Below, one piece after another: positions 27,311-36,627 of a DNA stretch of 64,000 bases. The first letter of the stretch is position 1, and each line of letters opens with the position of its first letter. The DNA is from Azospirillum doebereinerae (GTDB lineage Bacteria; Pseudomonadota; Alphaproteobacteria; Azospirillales; Azospirillaceae). The stretch spans positions 124,001-188,000 of the forward strand of contig NZ_RZIJ01000015.1 in the NCBI RefSeq assembly GCF_003989665.1, given 5' to 3'. The notes below the pieces were generated by a model. It worked only from the letters and a program-made list of their open reading frames with translations, had not been told where the DNA came from and ran no database searches. The position numbers and the translations under genes were made by a program.

Positions 27311-28213
27311 ATGCCGCGCAGCCCCGCCCCCGGAACCCCGTCGCTGCTGGCCCGCCACCGGGCGGAGGATCTGGCCGCTGCTCTGCCGCCGCTGCTGGTC
27401 GCGGCGGAGCGGGTGGCCTCGACCGTCGCGCAGGGCGTCCACGGCCGGCGCCGGGTGGGCTTGGGGGAGACCTTCTGGCAGTTCCGCCGCTACCAGCCGG
27501 GCGACGCGCCGTCGATGATCGACTGGCGGCAATCGGCCAAGACCCAGCCGGTCTACGTCCGCGAGAACGAGTGGGAGGCGGCGCAGAGCGTCTGGCTGTG
27601 GCGCGACCGCTCGGCCTCGATGGATTTCCGCTCGGCGCCCGAATTGCCGACCAAGCGCGAGCGCGCCGACCTGCTGACGCTGGCGACCGCCGTGCTGCTG
27701 GCGCGCGGCGGCGAGCGGGTGGCGCTGCTGAACTCCGGGGTGCGGCCCGACCACGGCAAGACGGTGATCGACCGGCTGGCCCGGCTGATGACCGACCCGC
27801 GCGCCGCCGCCGCGCCCGAACCGCTGCCCCAGGTGGAGGCTCTGCCGCGCCACGCGCAGGTGGTGCTGTTCGGCGACCTGCTGTCACCCCTGCCGGAGAT
27901 CCACGCCGCCGTCGCCGGGCTGACCGGGCGCGGCCTGCGCGGTCATCTGGTGCAGGTGCTCGACCCGGCGGAGGAAACCTTGCCCTACGACGGCCGCGTC
28001 GCCTTCGAGGGGCTGGAGGGCGAGAACGGTTTGCTGGTTCCCCGCGTCGAGGCGGTGCGCGAGGCCTACCGCGAGCGTTTGCAGGCGCAGCGCGACGGCT
28101 TGGCGGCGCTCGCCCGGACGGCGGGCTGGAGCTTCGCGACGCACCGCACCGACCGTCCGCCGCAGACCGCGTTGCTGGGCCTGTGGGGCGCCATGGCGCA
28201 GGAGCCGGTGTGA
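27311..28213 (+). CDS. DUF58 family protein (MoxR partner, VWA-like)
   Basis: The 300-residue protein has the DUF58 signature FWQFRRYQPGDAPSMIDWRQ and a following VWA-like fold with VWLWRDRSASMDF as a MIDAS-type DxSxS region. It has no membrane segment, unlike some DUF58 proteins. It starts 13 bases after moxR. DUF58 proteins are typically encoded beside MoxR and are thought to be its targets. A dispersed palindromic repeat separates it from the next gene. Confidence 0.9.
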   Translation: MPRSPAPGTPSLLARHRAEDLAAALPPLLVAAERVASTVAQGVHGRRRVGLGETFWQFRRYQPGDAPSMIDWRQSAKTQPVYVRENEWEAAQSVWLWRDRSASMDFRSAPELPTKRERADLLTLATAVLLARGGERVALLNSGVRPDHGKTVIDRLARLMTDPRAAAAPEPLPQVEALPRHAQVVLFGDLLSPLPEIHAAVAGLTGRGLRGHLVQVLDPAEETLPYDGRVAFEGLEGENGLLVPRVEAVREAYRERLQAQRDGLAALARTAGWSFATHRTDRPPQTALLGLWGAMAQEPV

Positions 28214-28228
28214 CCGGGCGGCGCCCTG

Positions 28229-28337
28229 CCCCCTCCCTGACCCTCCCCCGCCTTTGGCGGGAGAGGGGATTGCCGCCGCACTTCCGCAAAGCTCCTGGCC
28301 CCCTCTCCCGCGAAGCGGGGGAGGGTTGGGGAGGGGG
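28229..28337. repeat. Dispersed C/G-rich palindromic repeat, copy B (long form)
   Basis: Outer arms CCCCCTCCCTGACCCTCCCC and GGGGAGGGTTGGGGAGGGGG pair almost perfectly over 23 bases. Inside them GGCGGGAGAGGGG and CCCCCTCTCCCGC form a second stem around a centre GCCGCACTTCCGCAAAGCTC. The centre is also found, inverted, in copy C. It sits within the MoxR operon, between the DUF58 and DUF4159 genes. Confidence 0.85.
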
Positions 28338-28388
28338 CGACGCGCTCTCCTCCTGTCCTTCCCCTTCCTCCCATTAAGATCCGCGCCA

Positions 28389-31106
28389 ATGCTGGGCTTC
28401 GCACCGATCGCTTTCGCCGCCCCCTGGGTCCTGACCGCGCTGGCCGCGCTGCCGGTGCTGTGGTGGCTGCTGCGCGTCACGCCGCCGGCCCCGCGCACGG
28501 TGCGCTTCCCCGCCATCCGGCTGCTGCGCGACCTCGTCGCGCCCGAGGAAACCCCCGCCCGCACGCCGTGGTGGCTGCTGCTGCTGCGCCTGATCGTGGC
28601 CGCCCTGGTCATCCTCGCCCTGTCCGGCCCGCTGCTGAACCCGCGCGCCGCGCTGCCCGGCGGCGGCCCGCTGCTGCTGGTCGTGGACAACGGCTGGGCC
28701 GCCGGCCGTGACTGGCCCGCCCGCAAGCGCGCCATGGACGAACTGATCGCCCAGGCCGACCGCCAGTCCCGTCCGGTCATCCTGCTGGCCACCGCCCCGC
28801 CGGCCGGCGGCGAGAAGCCCCAGCCGTCGCCCACCTTGCCGGCCCCGGAGGCCCGCCGCCTCGCCCAGGCCATGGAGCCGCTGCCCTGGCCGACCGACCG
28901 CGCCGCCGCGCTGGAGGCCGTGCGCGGCCTCTCATCCCGCGCCGCCCAGGGTTCCGTCCACGCGGTGTGGCTGACCGACGGCCTCGGCGACCGCTCCGCC
29001 CGTGCGCTGGCCGAGGGGTTGCAACGTCTGGGCTCGGCCGAGATCCTCGACGACTCCGTCGCGAAGCCCCCGCATCTCCTGCTTCCCCCGGCCACCGAGG
29101 GCACCGCGCTGACCGCCCGCGTGACCCGCGCCGACGCCTCGCGTCCCGAGCCGGTGACGGTGCGCCTCGCCGCCGCCGACGGCCGGCTGCTGACCCGCCA
29201 GACCGTCGCCTTCGAGCCGGGACAGACGACCCGCGAAATCCGCCTCGACGTGCCGACCGAACTGCGCAACGACGCCGCCAGCCTGCGGGTGGAGGGCGAC
29301 ACCACCGCCGGGGCGACCATCCTGCTCGACGAGCGCTGGCGCCGCCGCCCGGTCGGCCTCGTTTCCGGCCGTCCGGAGGGCGAGAGCCAGCCGCTCCTCT
29401 CCGATCTCTATTACCTCGACCGCGCGCTGTCGCCCTTCAACGAGGTGCGGCGTGGCGGCACGCTGGACCTGCTCAAGCGCGACCTCGCCGTGCTGATCCT
29501 GTCCGACATCGGAGCCCTGACGGCCAGCGAGGCGCAGGGCGTCGAGGAGTGGGTGCGCAAGGGCGGCGTCCTGCTGCGCTTCGCCGGCCCGCGTCTGGCC
29601 CAGCACGCCGATCAACTGGTGCCGGTGCGGCTGCGCATCGGCGACCGCGCGTTGGGCGGCGCCCTGTCCTGGTCCGAGCCGGCCAAGCTCCAGCCCTTCG
29701 CCGCGAAATCCCCCTTCGAGGGGCTGGCGATTCCGCCCGACGTGCAGGTCAACCGGCAGGTGCTGGCCGAACCGGCGCTGGATCTGGCCGACCGCACCTG
29801 GGCGCGGCTGGCCGACGGCACGCCGCTGGTGACCTCGGAGAAGCGCGGCGACGGCTGGATCGTGCTGGTCCACACCACCGCCAGCCCGGACTGGTCGAAC
29901 CTGCCGCTGTCCGGCCTGTTCGTCGACATGCTGCGCCGTCTGGTCGCGCTCAGCGGCGGGGTGACCGGCGCCGCGTCGGCCGCCGCGCTCGATCCCGTCG
30001 AGGTGCTGGACGGCACCGGCCGGCTGGTCCCGCCGCCGCCGACCGCCTTCCCGATCCCCGGCAACGCCACCGCCTCGGTGATCGGCCCGCGCCACCCGCC
30101 GGGTTTCTACGGGACCGACGACGCCCGCCGCGCGTTGAACCTGTCGTCCGCCGTCACGAAGATCGAGCCGCTGGGCGCCCTGCCCGGCGGCGTCGCCCGT
30201 TCCGGCTACGACGGCCGGGGGGAGGTGCCGTTGAAACCGACTCTGCTGGGTCTGGCGCTCGCGCTGCTGACCGTCGACCTGCTGATCGCGCTGGCCCTGC
30301 GCGGCCTGCTGAGCCGCCCCTCCCTGCGCCGCAGCGCCGGGGCGGGGGCCGCCGCGCTGCTGGTGGCGTTGGCCCTGTCCGCCCCCGGACCGGCGCGCGC
30401 CGCCGACGACGAGCAGGCGGTGAAGGTCACGGCGGAAACCTTCCTCGCCCATGTCCGGACCGGCGACAGCGGCGTGGACGAGGCGGCCCAGGCCGGGCTG
30501 GAGGGCCTCGTCGCCATGCTGAACCTGCGCACGGCGGTCGAGACGATGGGCGCCGTCGGCGTCGATCCCGAACGCGACGAACTGGCCTTCTTCCCCTTGC
30601 TCTACTGGCCGGTGTCCGACCGCCAGCCGACCCTGTCCGATCAGGCCCGCACCCGTGTGAACGAGTATCTGCGCGGCGGCGGCACCATCCTGTTCGACAC
30701 CCGCGACCAGGCGCCCGGCGGCGGATCGGCGGTGCTGCAACGGCTGGTGGACGGTATCGACATTCCACCGCTGGCCCCTGTGCCGCCCGACCACGTGCTG
30801 CGCAAGTCCTTCTATCTGCTGACGGACTTTCCCGGCCGATCGGCCGGCGGCGAGCTGTGGATCGAGGCGCGCGAGGGTTCCGCCAACGACGGCGTCTCCC
30901 CCGTGGTGGTGGGCGGCAACGACTGGGCCTCGGCCTGGGCCGTCGGCCGCACCGGCCAGCCGCTGTTCGCGGTCGTTCCGGGCGGCGAACGGCAGCGGGA
31001 AATGGCCTATCGTTTCGGGGTCAACCTCGTGATGTACGCGCTGACCGGCAACTACAAGGCCGATCAGGTCCATGTGCCCGCCATCCTGGAAAGGCTTGGA
31101 CAGTAG
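28389..31106 (+). CDS. DUF4159 membrane protein with BatA-like N-terminus
   Basis: The 905-residue inner-membrane protein starts with the BatA-type two-helix hairpin (APWVLTALAALPVLWWLL and the LLLLRLIVAALVILALSG helix). A long periplasm/cytoplasm region with VWA-like LLLVVDNGWAAG follows. A membrane segment lies near residues 617-640, and a signal-like helix (LLVALALSAPGPARA) precedes the C-terminal DUF4159 domain (about 690-905), with LAFFPLLYWPVSDRQPTLS and GGGTILFDTRDQAPGGG. The frame continues without interruption, so this is a natural fusion. With MoxR and DUF58 it likely forms a membrane complex. Function unknown. Confidence 0.88.
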   Translation: MLGFAPIAFAAPWVLTALAALPVLWWLLRVTPPAPRTVRFPAIRLLRDLVAPEETPARTPWWLLLLRLIVAALVILALSGPLLNPRAALPGGGPLLLVVDNGWAAGRDWPARKRAMDELIAQADRQSRPVILLATAPPAGGEKPQPSPTLPAPEARRLAQAMEPLPWPTDRAAALEAVRGLSSRAAQGSVHAVWLTDGLGDRSARALAEGLQRLGSAEILDDSVAKPPHLLLPPATEGTALTARVTRADASRPEPVTVRLAAADGRLLTRQTVAFEPGQTTREIRLDVPTELRNDAASLRVEGDTTAGATILLDERWRRRPVGLVSGRPEGESQPLLSDLYYLDRALSPFNEVRRGGTLDLLKRDLAVLILSDIGALTASEAQGVEEWVRKGGVLLRFAGPRLAQHADQLVPVRLRIGDRALGGALSWSEPAKLQPFAAKSPFEGLAIPPDVQVNRQVLAEPALDLADRTWARLADGTPLVTSEKRGDGWIVLVHTTASPDWSNLPLSGLFVDMLRRLVALSGGVTGAASAAALDPVEVLDGTGRLVPPPPTAFPIPGNATASVIGPRHPPGFYGTDDARRALNLSSAVTKIEPLGALPGGVARSGYDGRGEVPLKPTLLGLALALLTVDLLIALALRGLLSRPSLRRSAGAGAAALLVALALSAPGPARAADDEQAVKVTAETFLAHVRTGDSGVDEAAQAGLEGLVAMLNLRTAVETMGAVGVDPERDELAFFPLLYWPVSDRQPTLSDQARTRVNEYLRGGGTILFDTRDQAPGGGSAVLQRLVDGIDIPPLAPVPPDHVLRKSFYLLTDFPGRSAGGELWIEAREGSANDGVSPVVVGGNDWASAWAVGRTGQPLFAVVPGGERQREMAYRFGVNLVMYALTGNYKADQVHVPAILERLGQ

Positions 31107-33212
31107 ATGCCCGTCGATCTTCTCTCCGGCACCTCCATCGCGCTGGCGCCGCTGCTGCCCTGGGCGCTGCTCGCGCCTCTGCTGGGCGTCGCGGCGCTGG
31201 TGGTTCTGGTCGCCGCCATCCGCCGGGCGCGCGGCGTGGCCCTGCGCCTGCTGGCGGTGCTGGTCCTGGCGCTGGCGCTGATGAACCCCTCGCTGGTTCA
31301 GGAAAAGCGCGAGCCAATCAAGGACGTCGCGGTGGTGGTGGTGGACGACTCGCCGAGCCAAGCCATCGGCAACCGCCGGAGCCGCGCCGAACAGGCGCTG
31401 GCGGAGCTGACGGAGCGGTTGAAGGCGTTCGACGATCTGGAACTGCGCGTCGTGCGCGCCGGGGACGGCGCGGGCGAGGCCGGGGCCATCAACGAGACCC
31501 ATCTGTTCGACGCGCTGAACCGCGCGATGGCCGACGTGCCCCGCCGCCGCATGGCCGGCGCGGTCCTGATCACCGACGGACAGATCCACGACGTTCCGGA
31601 GAACGTTGCCAAGCTGGCCGAGATCGGCCCGATCCACACGCTGCTCACCGGCGACCGCGACGAGGGCGACCGACGCATCGCCGTGGTCCAGGCGCCGAGC
31701 TACGGCCTCGTCGGCAAGCCGGTGGAGCTGACGATCCGGGTCGACGACATGCCGGGCCGTCAATCCCCCGACGCGGCGGTGACGCTGCGCCAGGACGGCG
31801 GCGCCCCGCGCAGCGTCCGCGTCCCCGTCGGGCGCGACTTCCGCATCGAGCTGCCGGTCAACCACGGCGGCCAGAACGTGCTGGAATTGGAGGTCGAGGC
31901 GGCCAGGCAGGAGTTGACCCTGTCCAACAACCGCGCCGCCGTGGTGGTGAACGGCGTGCGCGACCGGCTGCGGGTGCTTCTGGTGTCGGGCGAGCCGCAC
32001 GCCGGCGAGCGGACGTGGCGCAACCTGCTGAAGGCCGACCCCTCGGTCGATCTGGTCCATTTCACCATCCTGCGCCCGCCCGAAAAGCAGGACGGCACCC
32101 CGATTCGCGAGCTGTCGCTGATCGCCTTCCCGATCCGCGAGCTGTTCGAGGTGAAGCTCGACGAGTTCGACCTGATCATCTTCGACCGCTACCGCCGGCG
32201 CGGCGTGCTGCCGCAGATGTATCTGGAGAACATCGCCGAGTATGTCCGCAAGGGCGGCGCCCTGCTGGAGACCTCGGGCCAGGGCTACGCCTCGCCCTTG
32301 TCGCTCTACCGCACGCCGTTGGGTTCGATCCTGCCGGCGGCGCCGACCGGCCAGACCATCGACCGTCCCTTCCGACCGACGATCACGGAGACCGGTCGCC
32401 GCCACCCGGTGACGGCCGGCCTGCCCGGCGACCGGGTGGACGGCGACCCGCAATGGGGCCGCTGGTTCCATCAGGTCGAGGTCACGCCGAACGGCGGCGC
32501 GGTGGTGATGCAGGGCGCCGACCAGCGCCCTCTGCTGGTGCTGGACCGCGTCGGCAAGGGCCGCGTCGCGCAGTTGGCGTCGGACCAGATCTGGCTGTGG
32601 AGCCGTGGCTTCGAGGGCGGTGGCCCGCAGGCCGAGCTGCTGCGTCGTCTGGCCCATTGGCTGATGAAGGAGCCGGAGCTCGAGGAGAACGACCTGCGCG
32701 CCCGCGTCGACGGCAACCGCATCACGGTGGAGCGCCGTTCCCTGGAGCCCGACCCGCGCCCGGTGACCCTGACCACGCCGTCGGACGAGACGACGGCCCT
32801 GACCCTGACCGACGACAAGACCGGCCGCGCCGTCGCGACCGTGACGGCGAACGCCCCCGGCATCTACCGCGTCTCGGACGGCGAGCGGACCGCGTTGGCC
32901 GTGGTGGGGGCGGTGAACCCGCCGGAACTGGCCGACGTGCGCACCACCGGCGACCGCATGGCCCCGGTGACCAAGGCGACCGGCGGCGGCGTCCATTGGA
33001 TCGCCGACACGGCGGACGGCCCCCGTCCAGGAGTGGAGGTGCGCCGCACACGCCCCGACCGCGAGCAGACCGGCAGCGGCTGGATCGGCCTGCGCGCCAA
33101 CGGCGATTTCACCGTCACGGGCGTGGTCGACGTGCCCCTGCTGCCGGTCGGCGCCGTGCTGGCGCTGGTTCTGGGCGCGATGCTGATGGCGTGGCGACGG
33201 GAAGGGCGCTGA
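31107..33212 (+). CDS. VWA / glutamine-amidotransferase-like membrane protein
   Basis: The 701-residue protein has two N-terminal membrane helices (residues 13-60) and one at the C-terminus (VGAVLALVLGAMLMAW). The first soluble part is VWA-like, with DVAVVVVDDSPSQAIG and AGAVLITDGQIHDVP. A class-I amidotransferase-like domain near residues 290-460 contains LRVLLVSGEPHAGERTWRNL and YVRKGGALLETSGQG. The catalytic Cys-His-Glu triad typical of true amidotransferases is not evident, so it is probably a binding domain. It starts directly after the DUF4159 stop (TAGATG) and closes the MoxR operon. Confidence 0.86.
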   Translation: MPVDLLSGTSIALAPLLPWALLAPLLGVAALVVLVAAIRRARGVALRLLAVLVLALALMNPSLVQEKREPIKDVAVVVVDDSPSQAIGNRRSRAEQALAELTERLKAFDDLELRVVRAGDGAGEAGAINETHLFDALNRAMADVPRRRMAGAVLITDGQIHDVPENVAKLAEIGPIHTLLTGDRDEGDRRIAVVQAPSYGLVGKPVELTIRVDDMPGRQSPDAAVTLRQDGGAPRSVRVPVGRDFRIELPVNHGGQNVLELEVEAARQELTLSNNRAAVVVNGVRDRLRVLLVSGEPHAGERTWRNLLKADPSVDLVHFTILRPPEKQDGTPIRELSLIAFPIRELFEVKLDEFDLIIFDRYRRRGVLPQMYLENIAEYVRKGGALLETSGQGYASPLSLYRTPLGSILPAAPTGQTIDRPFRPTITETGRRHPVTAGLPGDRVDGDPQWGRWFHQVEVTPNGGAVVMQGADQRPLLVLDRVGKGRVAQLASDQIWLWSRGFEGGGPQAELLRRLAHWLMKEPELEENDLRARVDGNRITVERRSLEPDPRPVTLTTPSDETTALTLTDDKTGRAVATVTANAPGIYRVSDGERTALAVVGAVNPPELADVRTTGDRMAPVTKATGGGVHWIADTADGPRPGVEVRRTRPDREQTGSGWIGLRANGDFTVTGVVDVPLLPVGAVLALVLGAMLMAWRREGR

Positions 33213-33238
33213 AACGAAAAAATTTGGCAAGGAGCCTG

Positions 33239-33267
33239 TTGCACTCGGCGGCCTCTCCGTTTATGGT
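33239..33267 (+). promoter_or_regulatory. Sigma-70-type promoter for tRNA-Gln
   Basis: TTGCAC, a 17-base spacer and TATGGT lie about 38 bases before the tRNA. Five of six -35 bases and four of six -10 bases match the consensus. Spacing and position are ideal for a tRNA promoter. Confidence 0.6.
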
Positions 33268-33304
33268 GCCGCTCCTTCGGGCGATCATGCATCGCCACGA
33301 CGGT

Positions 33305-33379
33305 TGGGGCGTCGCCAAGCGGTAAGGCATCGGTTTTTGGTACCGACATTCGGAGGTTCGATCCCTCCCGCCCCAGCCA
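33305..33379 (+). tRNA. tRNA-Gln (anticodon TTG)
   Basis: The acceptor stem TGGGGCG/CGCCCCA, the D-arm GCCAAGCGGTAAGGC, the anticodon stem TCGGT/ACCGA with loop TTTTGGT (anticodon TTG, reading CAA), and the T-arm GGAGG-TTCGATC-CCTCC all fold as a cloverleaf. The discriminator is G and the CCA end is encoded. It stands alone, 92 bases after the MoxR operon. Confidence 0.96.
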
Positions 33380-33667
33380 ACTCAATCCTCTGATAAACAA
33401 CGGATGTTCTGAAGCTGGAGCGTCGGCTTTCGGCGCACTCCGAATGCGCGCGTTTGGTACGCCAAACCATTGGAAATCTTCATTTTATAATTCCATGCGG
33501 AAACTTCCCGTGCACGTGATGTGCGCGCCCTTCAGTCCGACAGTTTCCCAAATTCCAGCTATCGAACACGGCCATGGCGCTCGCGTTATCCTGCTTCCGG
33601 TCGAACATGTGACCGTGCACGGTCGAGCGCCGATTGCCGTAAAAGACCATCCCCTGCCGCCCCAGCG
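33380..33667. other. Intergenic region without a recognised gene
   Basis: A 288-base gap between tRNA-Gln and the convergent IclR gene. It contains the short hairpin GTTTGG-TACG-CCAAAC (33452-33467), perhaps part of tRNA 3' processing or termination. No coding potential stands out. Confidence 0.4.
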
Positions 33668-34531
33668 TTACGCCGCGCCGCTGCCCAGGATGGCCGCCGG
33701 GCGGCGCAGGACCGGGTCGAAGGGGTTCAGTTGCCGGCAGACCCCGGCGGCCTCGCGCCGCAGGATGTCCACCACCACGGGAAGCCGTTCCTCGTTCAGC
33801 CGCTCGTTGATGGTGCCGACGCTGAGCGCCGCCACCGCGTGGCCCTGGCGGTCGAGCACCGGGACGGCCACGCCGGACATGCCCGGCAGCAGCCCGGTCG
33901 ACCGGCTGGCGTAGCCCACGTCCCGCACCCGCGCGATCTCCGTGCGCAGATAGACCTCGTCCAGGATGCCCACGCCTTGCATGCGCGGCAGGTTGAAGCG
34001 GATGACCTCCTCGCGCTCCTCCTCGGGCAGGAAGGCGAGGATGGCGAGGCTGCCCTGGCCGATTCCCAGCGTCACCCGGCCGCCGATGTCGCCGGTGAAG
34101 GAGCGGATCGGGAACGGCCCCTCGCTACGGTCCAGGCACACGGCGTCGAAGCCGCTGCGCACCATCAGGAAGATCGTGTCGCGCAGCGTCGCCGACAGCC
34201 GCAGCATGATCGGACGGCAGATGTCGCGCAGGTTGTTCGGGTTGCCGGCCCGCGCCGCCATGGCGAACAGGTCGATTCCCAGCCGGTAGCGCTTGGATCC
34301 CTTGTCGGCCTCCACCATGCCCTCCTCGACCAGGGTCTTCAGGATGCGGTGGACCGTGGGCGGGGTCAGGTTCAGCGCGCGGGCGATGTCGGTCAGCCGC
34401 GCGCCCGTCTCGTTGCCGTCGGCCAGCAGGCGCAGGATGGCGAGGCCGCGTTGCAGGCTGGATTTCGCGCCTGCGTCATCAACCGTCATGGAGTTGGTCC
34501 CGTTAAAAGCCGTGGCGTCCGTGGCGCTCAT
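33668..34531 (-). CDS. IclR-family transcriptional regulator
   Basis: The 287-residue protein has an N-terminal winged helix (SSLQRGLAILRLLADG, then LNLTPPTVHRILKTLVEEGMV) and a C-terminal GAF-like effector domain with SGFDAVCLDRSEGPFPIRS, GIGQGSLAILAFLPE and STGLLPGMSGVAVPVLDRQG. IclR proteins usually control a divergent catabolic operon and respond to its substrate. This one is divergent from the ABC/dehydrogenase operon (131 bases), and a perfect palindrome lies four bases before its start. ATG 34489 is an alternative start that keeps the whole DNA-binding domain. Confidence 0.92.
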   Translation of the reverse strand: MSATDATAFNGTNSMTVDDAGAKSSLQRGLAILRLLADGNETGARLTDIARALNLTPPTVHRILKTLVEEGMVEADKGSKRYRLGIDLFAMAARAGNPNNLRDICRPIMLRLSATLRDTIFLMVRSGFDAVCLDRSEGPFPIRSFTGDIGGRVTLGIGQGSLAILAFLPEEEREEVIRFNLPRMQGVGILDEVYLRTEIARVRDVGYASRSTGLLPGMSGVAVPVLDRQGHAVAALSVGTINERLNEERLPVVVDILRREAAGVCRQLNPFDPVLRRPAAILGSGAA

Positions 34532-34534
34532 CTA

Positions 34535-34549
34535 TTCCGCATATCGGAA
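34535..34549. promoter_or_regulatory. IclR-type operator palindrome
   Basis: TTCCG-CATAT-CGGAA is a perfect 5-base dyad with a 5-base centre, of the form bound by many proteobacterial IclR regulators. It lies just before the regulator start and in the shared control region of the divergent transport/dehydrogenase operon. A second, imperfect TTTC-N8-GAAA dyad follows at about 34564. Confidence 0.65.
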
Positions 34550-34662
34550 ACTTTCTCAAATTGTTTTCTCTCCGTGGAAATGACGATTGACGCCAAACGG
34601 TCACACACGGAACCATCGGGCCAACAGGTTGAGGCCTAACGTCGCAAGAGGGAGTAACCCCG

Positions 34663-35754
34663 GTGTCGTTCCTCGAATTGAGAGACATCACGAAACGCTA
34701 CGGCACCTTGAACGCCGTCAGCGACGTCACCTTGTCGGTGGAGAAGGGGGAGTTCGTGTCGCTGCTGGGGCCGTCGGGCTGCGGCAAGACGACGACCCTC
34801 CAGATGATCGCCGGCTTCGTCGACGTCACCGCCGGCTCCATCCGTCTGGACGGCCGCGACATTACCCACGCCAAGGCCAACTCGCGCGGCCTCGGCATCG
34901 TTTTCCAGAGCTACGCGCTGTTCCCGCACATGACGGTGTACGACAACGTCAGCTTCGGGCTGGAGATGCAGCGCGTCCCCAAATCCGACCGCAAGGACCG
35001 GGTCGAGGAGGCGCTGGGGCTGGTGCATCTGTCGGCCTACGCCGGGCGCTACCCCCGCGAATTGTCGGGCGGTCAGCGCCAGCGCGTGGCGCTCGCCCGC
35101 GCCATCGTCATCCGCCCGCCGGTGCTGCTGCTCGACGAGCCGCTGTCCAACCTCGACGCCAAGCTGCGCGAGGCGATGCAGTTCGAGCTGCGCGACATCC
35201 AGCGCAAGGTCGGCACCACCACGGTGATGGTCACGCACGACCAGGCGGAAGCCTTCTCGATCAGCGACCGAGTCGTGGTGATGGAGGCCGGGCGGATCAC
35301 CCAGATCGACGAGCCCTACCGCATCTACGAGCACCCGGAGACCGAGTTCATCTCGCGCTTCGTCGGCAAGACCAACATGCTGCCGGGCACCGTCCAGACG
35401 GTCAACGGGGGTTACGCCTCGGTGTCGCTGGCCGGGGTGCCGGTGGAGGTCGAGGCGCCCGGCGTGGCGCTCGGCGAGACGCTGACGCTCTGCATCCGTC
35501 CGGAAAAGCTGCGGCTGGCCGGGGCGGGGCAGGGGCGGCTGCCGGGCCGGGTGTCGGTGCGCTATTTCCTGGGCAGTCAGTGGCTCTACCACATCGACGG
35601 GCCGCTCGGCACGCTGATGGCGGTGACGCCGAACGACGGTTCGGCGCCGCTCGACGTGGACATGCCGGTCGGCATCGACTGGTCGCCCTCGGTGGTGCGC
35701 GTCCATCGCGGCGTCATGGCCGAGGCGCCCGATCCGGCGCTGGAGGCGGAGTGA
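34663..35754 (+). CDS. ABC transporter ATP-binding protein, PotA type
   Basis: The 363-residue ATPase has Walker A GPSGCGKTT, the Q-loop in IVFQSYALFPHMTVYDN, the signature LSGGQRQRVALARA, Walker B VLLLDEPLSNLDA and the H-loop VTHDQAEA. A C-terminal TOBE domain (residues 280-350) holds CIRPEKLRLAG. PotA-like ATPases drive uptake of polyamines, opines, iron or similar cationic solutes. GTG 34663 is 9 bases after AGAGGGAG. It is first in the operon with two permeases, a three-part dehydrogenase and a binding protein. The permease start overlaps its stop. Confidence 0.93.
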   Translation: MSFLELRDITKRYGTLNAVSDVTLSVEKGEFVSLLGPSGCGKTTTLQMIAGFVDVTAGSIRLDGRDITHAKANSRGLGIVFQSYALFPHMTVYDNVSFGLEMQRVPKSDRKDRVEEALGLVHLSAYAGRYPRELSGGQRQRVALARAIVIRPPVLLLDEPLSNLDAKLREAMQFELRDIQRKVGTTTVMVTHDQAEAFSISDRVVVMEAGRITQIDEPYRIYEHPETEFISRFVGKTNMLPGTVQTVNGGYASVSLAGVPVEVEAPGVALGETLTLCIRPEKLRLAGAGQGRLPGRVSVRYFLGSQWLYHIDGPLGTLMAVTPNDGSAPLDVDMPVGIDWSPSVVRVHRGVMAEAPDPALEAE

Positions 35755-36620
35755 TGGAGGCGACCGGCCCCGGCGCCCGGCGCTCCACCCCGCTGATCCT
35801 CTCGGCCCCGGCGGCGCTGCTGTTCGCGTCGCTGATCCTGACGCCGCTGCTGCTGACCGCGCTGCTCTCCTTCAACGAGTTCGAGCACGCGACCGGCCGC
35901 ACCCATGGGTTCACGGTCGGCCATTACCTCGCGGTGCTGACCGACGAGTATTACCTGGAAATCTTCCTGCGCACCTTTCGGGTCGCCGCGCTCGCCACGG
36001 CGATCTGCGTGATCGTCGGCGTGCCGGAGGCCTACATCCTCAGCCGCATGCGCAACCCGTGGCGCTCGGTGTTCCTGCTGGTGGTGCTGGCGCCGCTGTT
36101 GGTCTCGGTCGTCGTGCGCGCCTTCGGCTGGAGCATGCTGCTGGGGCCGGAGGGGCCGATCAACGCGGCGCTGGTGGCGCTGGGCATCGGCCGGGTGCGG
36201 ATGCTCTACACGGAATGGACCGTGATCGTGGCCCTGGTCCACGTCATGCTGCCCTTCATGATCATCCCGGTCTGGACCTCGCTGCAGAAGCTCGACCCGG
36301 CGGTGGAGCAGGCGGCGCTGTCCTTCGGCGCCTCGCGCGCCACCGCCATCGTCCGCGTCGTGGCCCCGCAGATCCTGCCCGGCATCCTGTCGGGAAGCCT
36401 GATCGTCTTCGGTCTCAGCGCCAGCGCCTTCGCCATTCCGGGGCTGCTCGGCGGGCGGCGGCTGAAGATGGTCGCGACGGTGGTCTACGACCAGTATCTC
36501 AGCGACCTCAACTGGCCCATGGGGGCGACGGTCGCGGTGCTGCTGCTGGCCGCGAACCTCGTCGTCATGCTGACCTACCACCGCGTGGTGGAAGGTCATT
36601 ACCGCCGCCGGCTGGGGTGA
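35754..36620 (+). CDS. ABC transporter permease (PotB-like)
   Basis: This 288-residue permease has six membrane helices. The cytoplasmic EAA loop is seen in AVEQAALSFGASRATAIVRVVAPQILPGI, which docks the ATPase. N-terminal residues form one helix (LILSAPAALLFASLILTPLLLTALLSF), then a periplasmic stretch. The start overlaps the ATPase stop (TGATG). It forms the translocation channel with the next permease. It belongs to the spermidine/putrescine/opine importer group (PotB-type); the solute cannot be named from sequence. Confidence 0.92.
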   Translation: MEATGPGARRSTPLILSAPAALLFASLILTPLLLTALLSFNEFEHATGRTHGFTVGHYLAVLTDEYYLEIFLRTFRVAALATAICVIVGVPEAYILSRMRNPWRSVFLLVVLAPLLVSVVVRAFGWSMLLGPEGPINAALVALGIGRVRMLYTEWTVIVALVHVMLPFMIIPVWTSLQKLDPAVEQAALSFGASRATAIVRVVAPQILPGILSGSLIVFGLSASAFAIPGLLGGRRLKMVATVVYDQYLSDLNWPMGATVAVLLLAANLVVMLTYHRVVEGHYRRRLG

Positions 36621-36627
36621 GGCCATC

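Noticed and set aside
28932-33325. Very long open frames in other frames across the DUF4159/VWA genes
   Set aside because: They are typical of 70% GC coding DNA: Arg/Gly/Pro-rich or Gln/His-rich translations with no domain, opposite or shifted to well-supported genes.
33452-33467. Terminator of tRNA-Gln at GTTTGG-TACG-CCAAAC
   Set aside because: The stem is short, lies 73 bases beyond the tRNA and has no immediate T-run.
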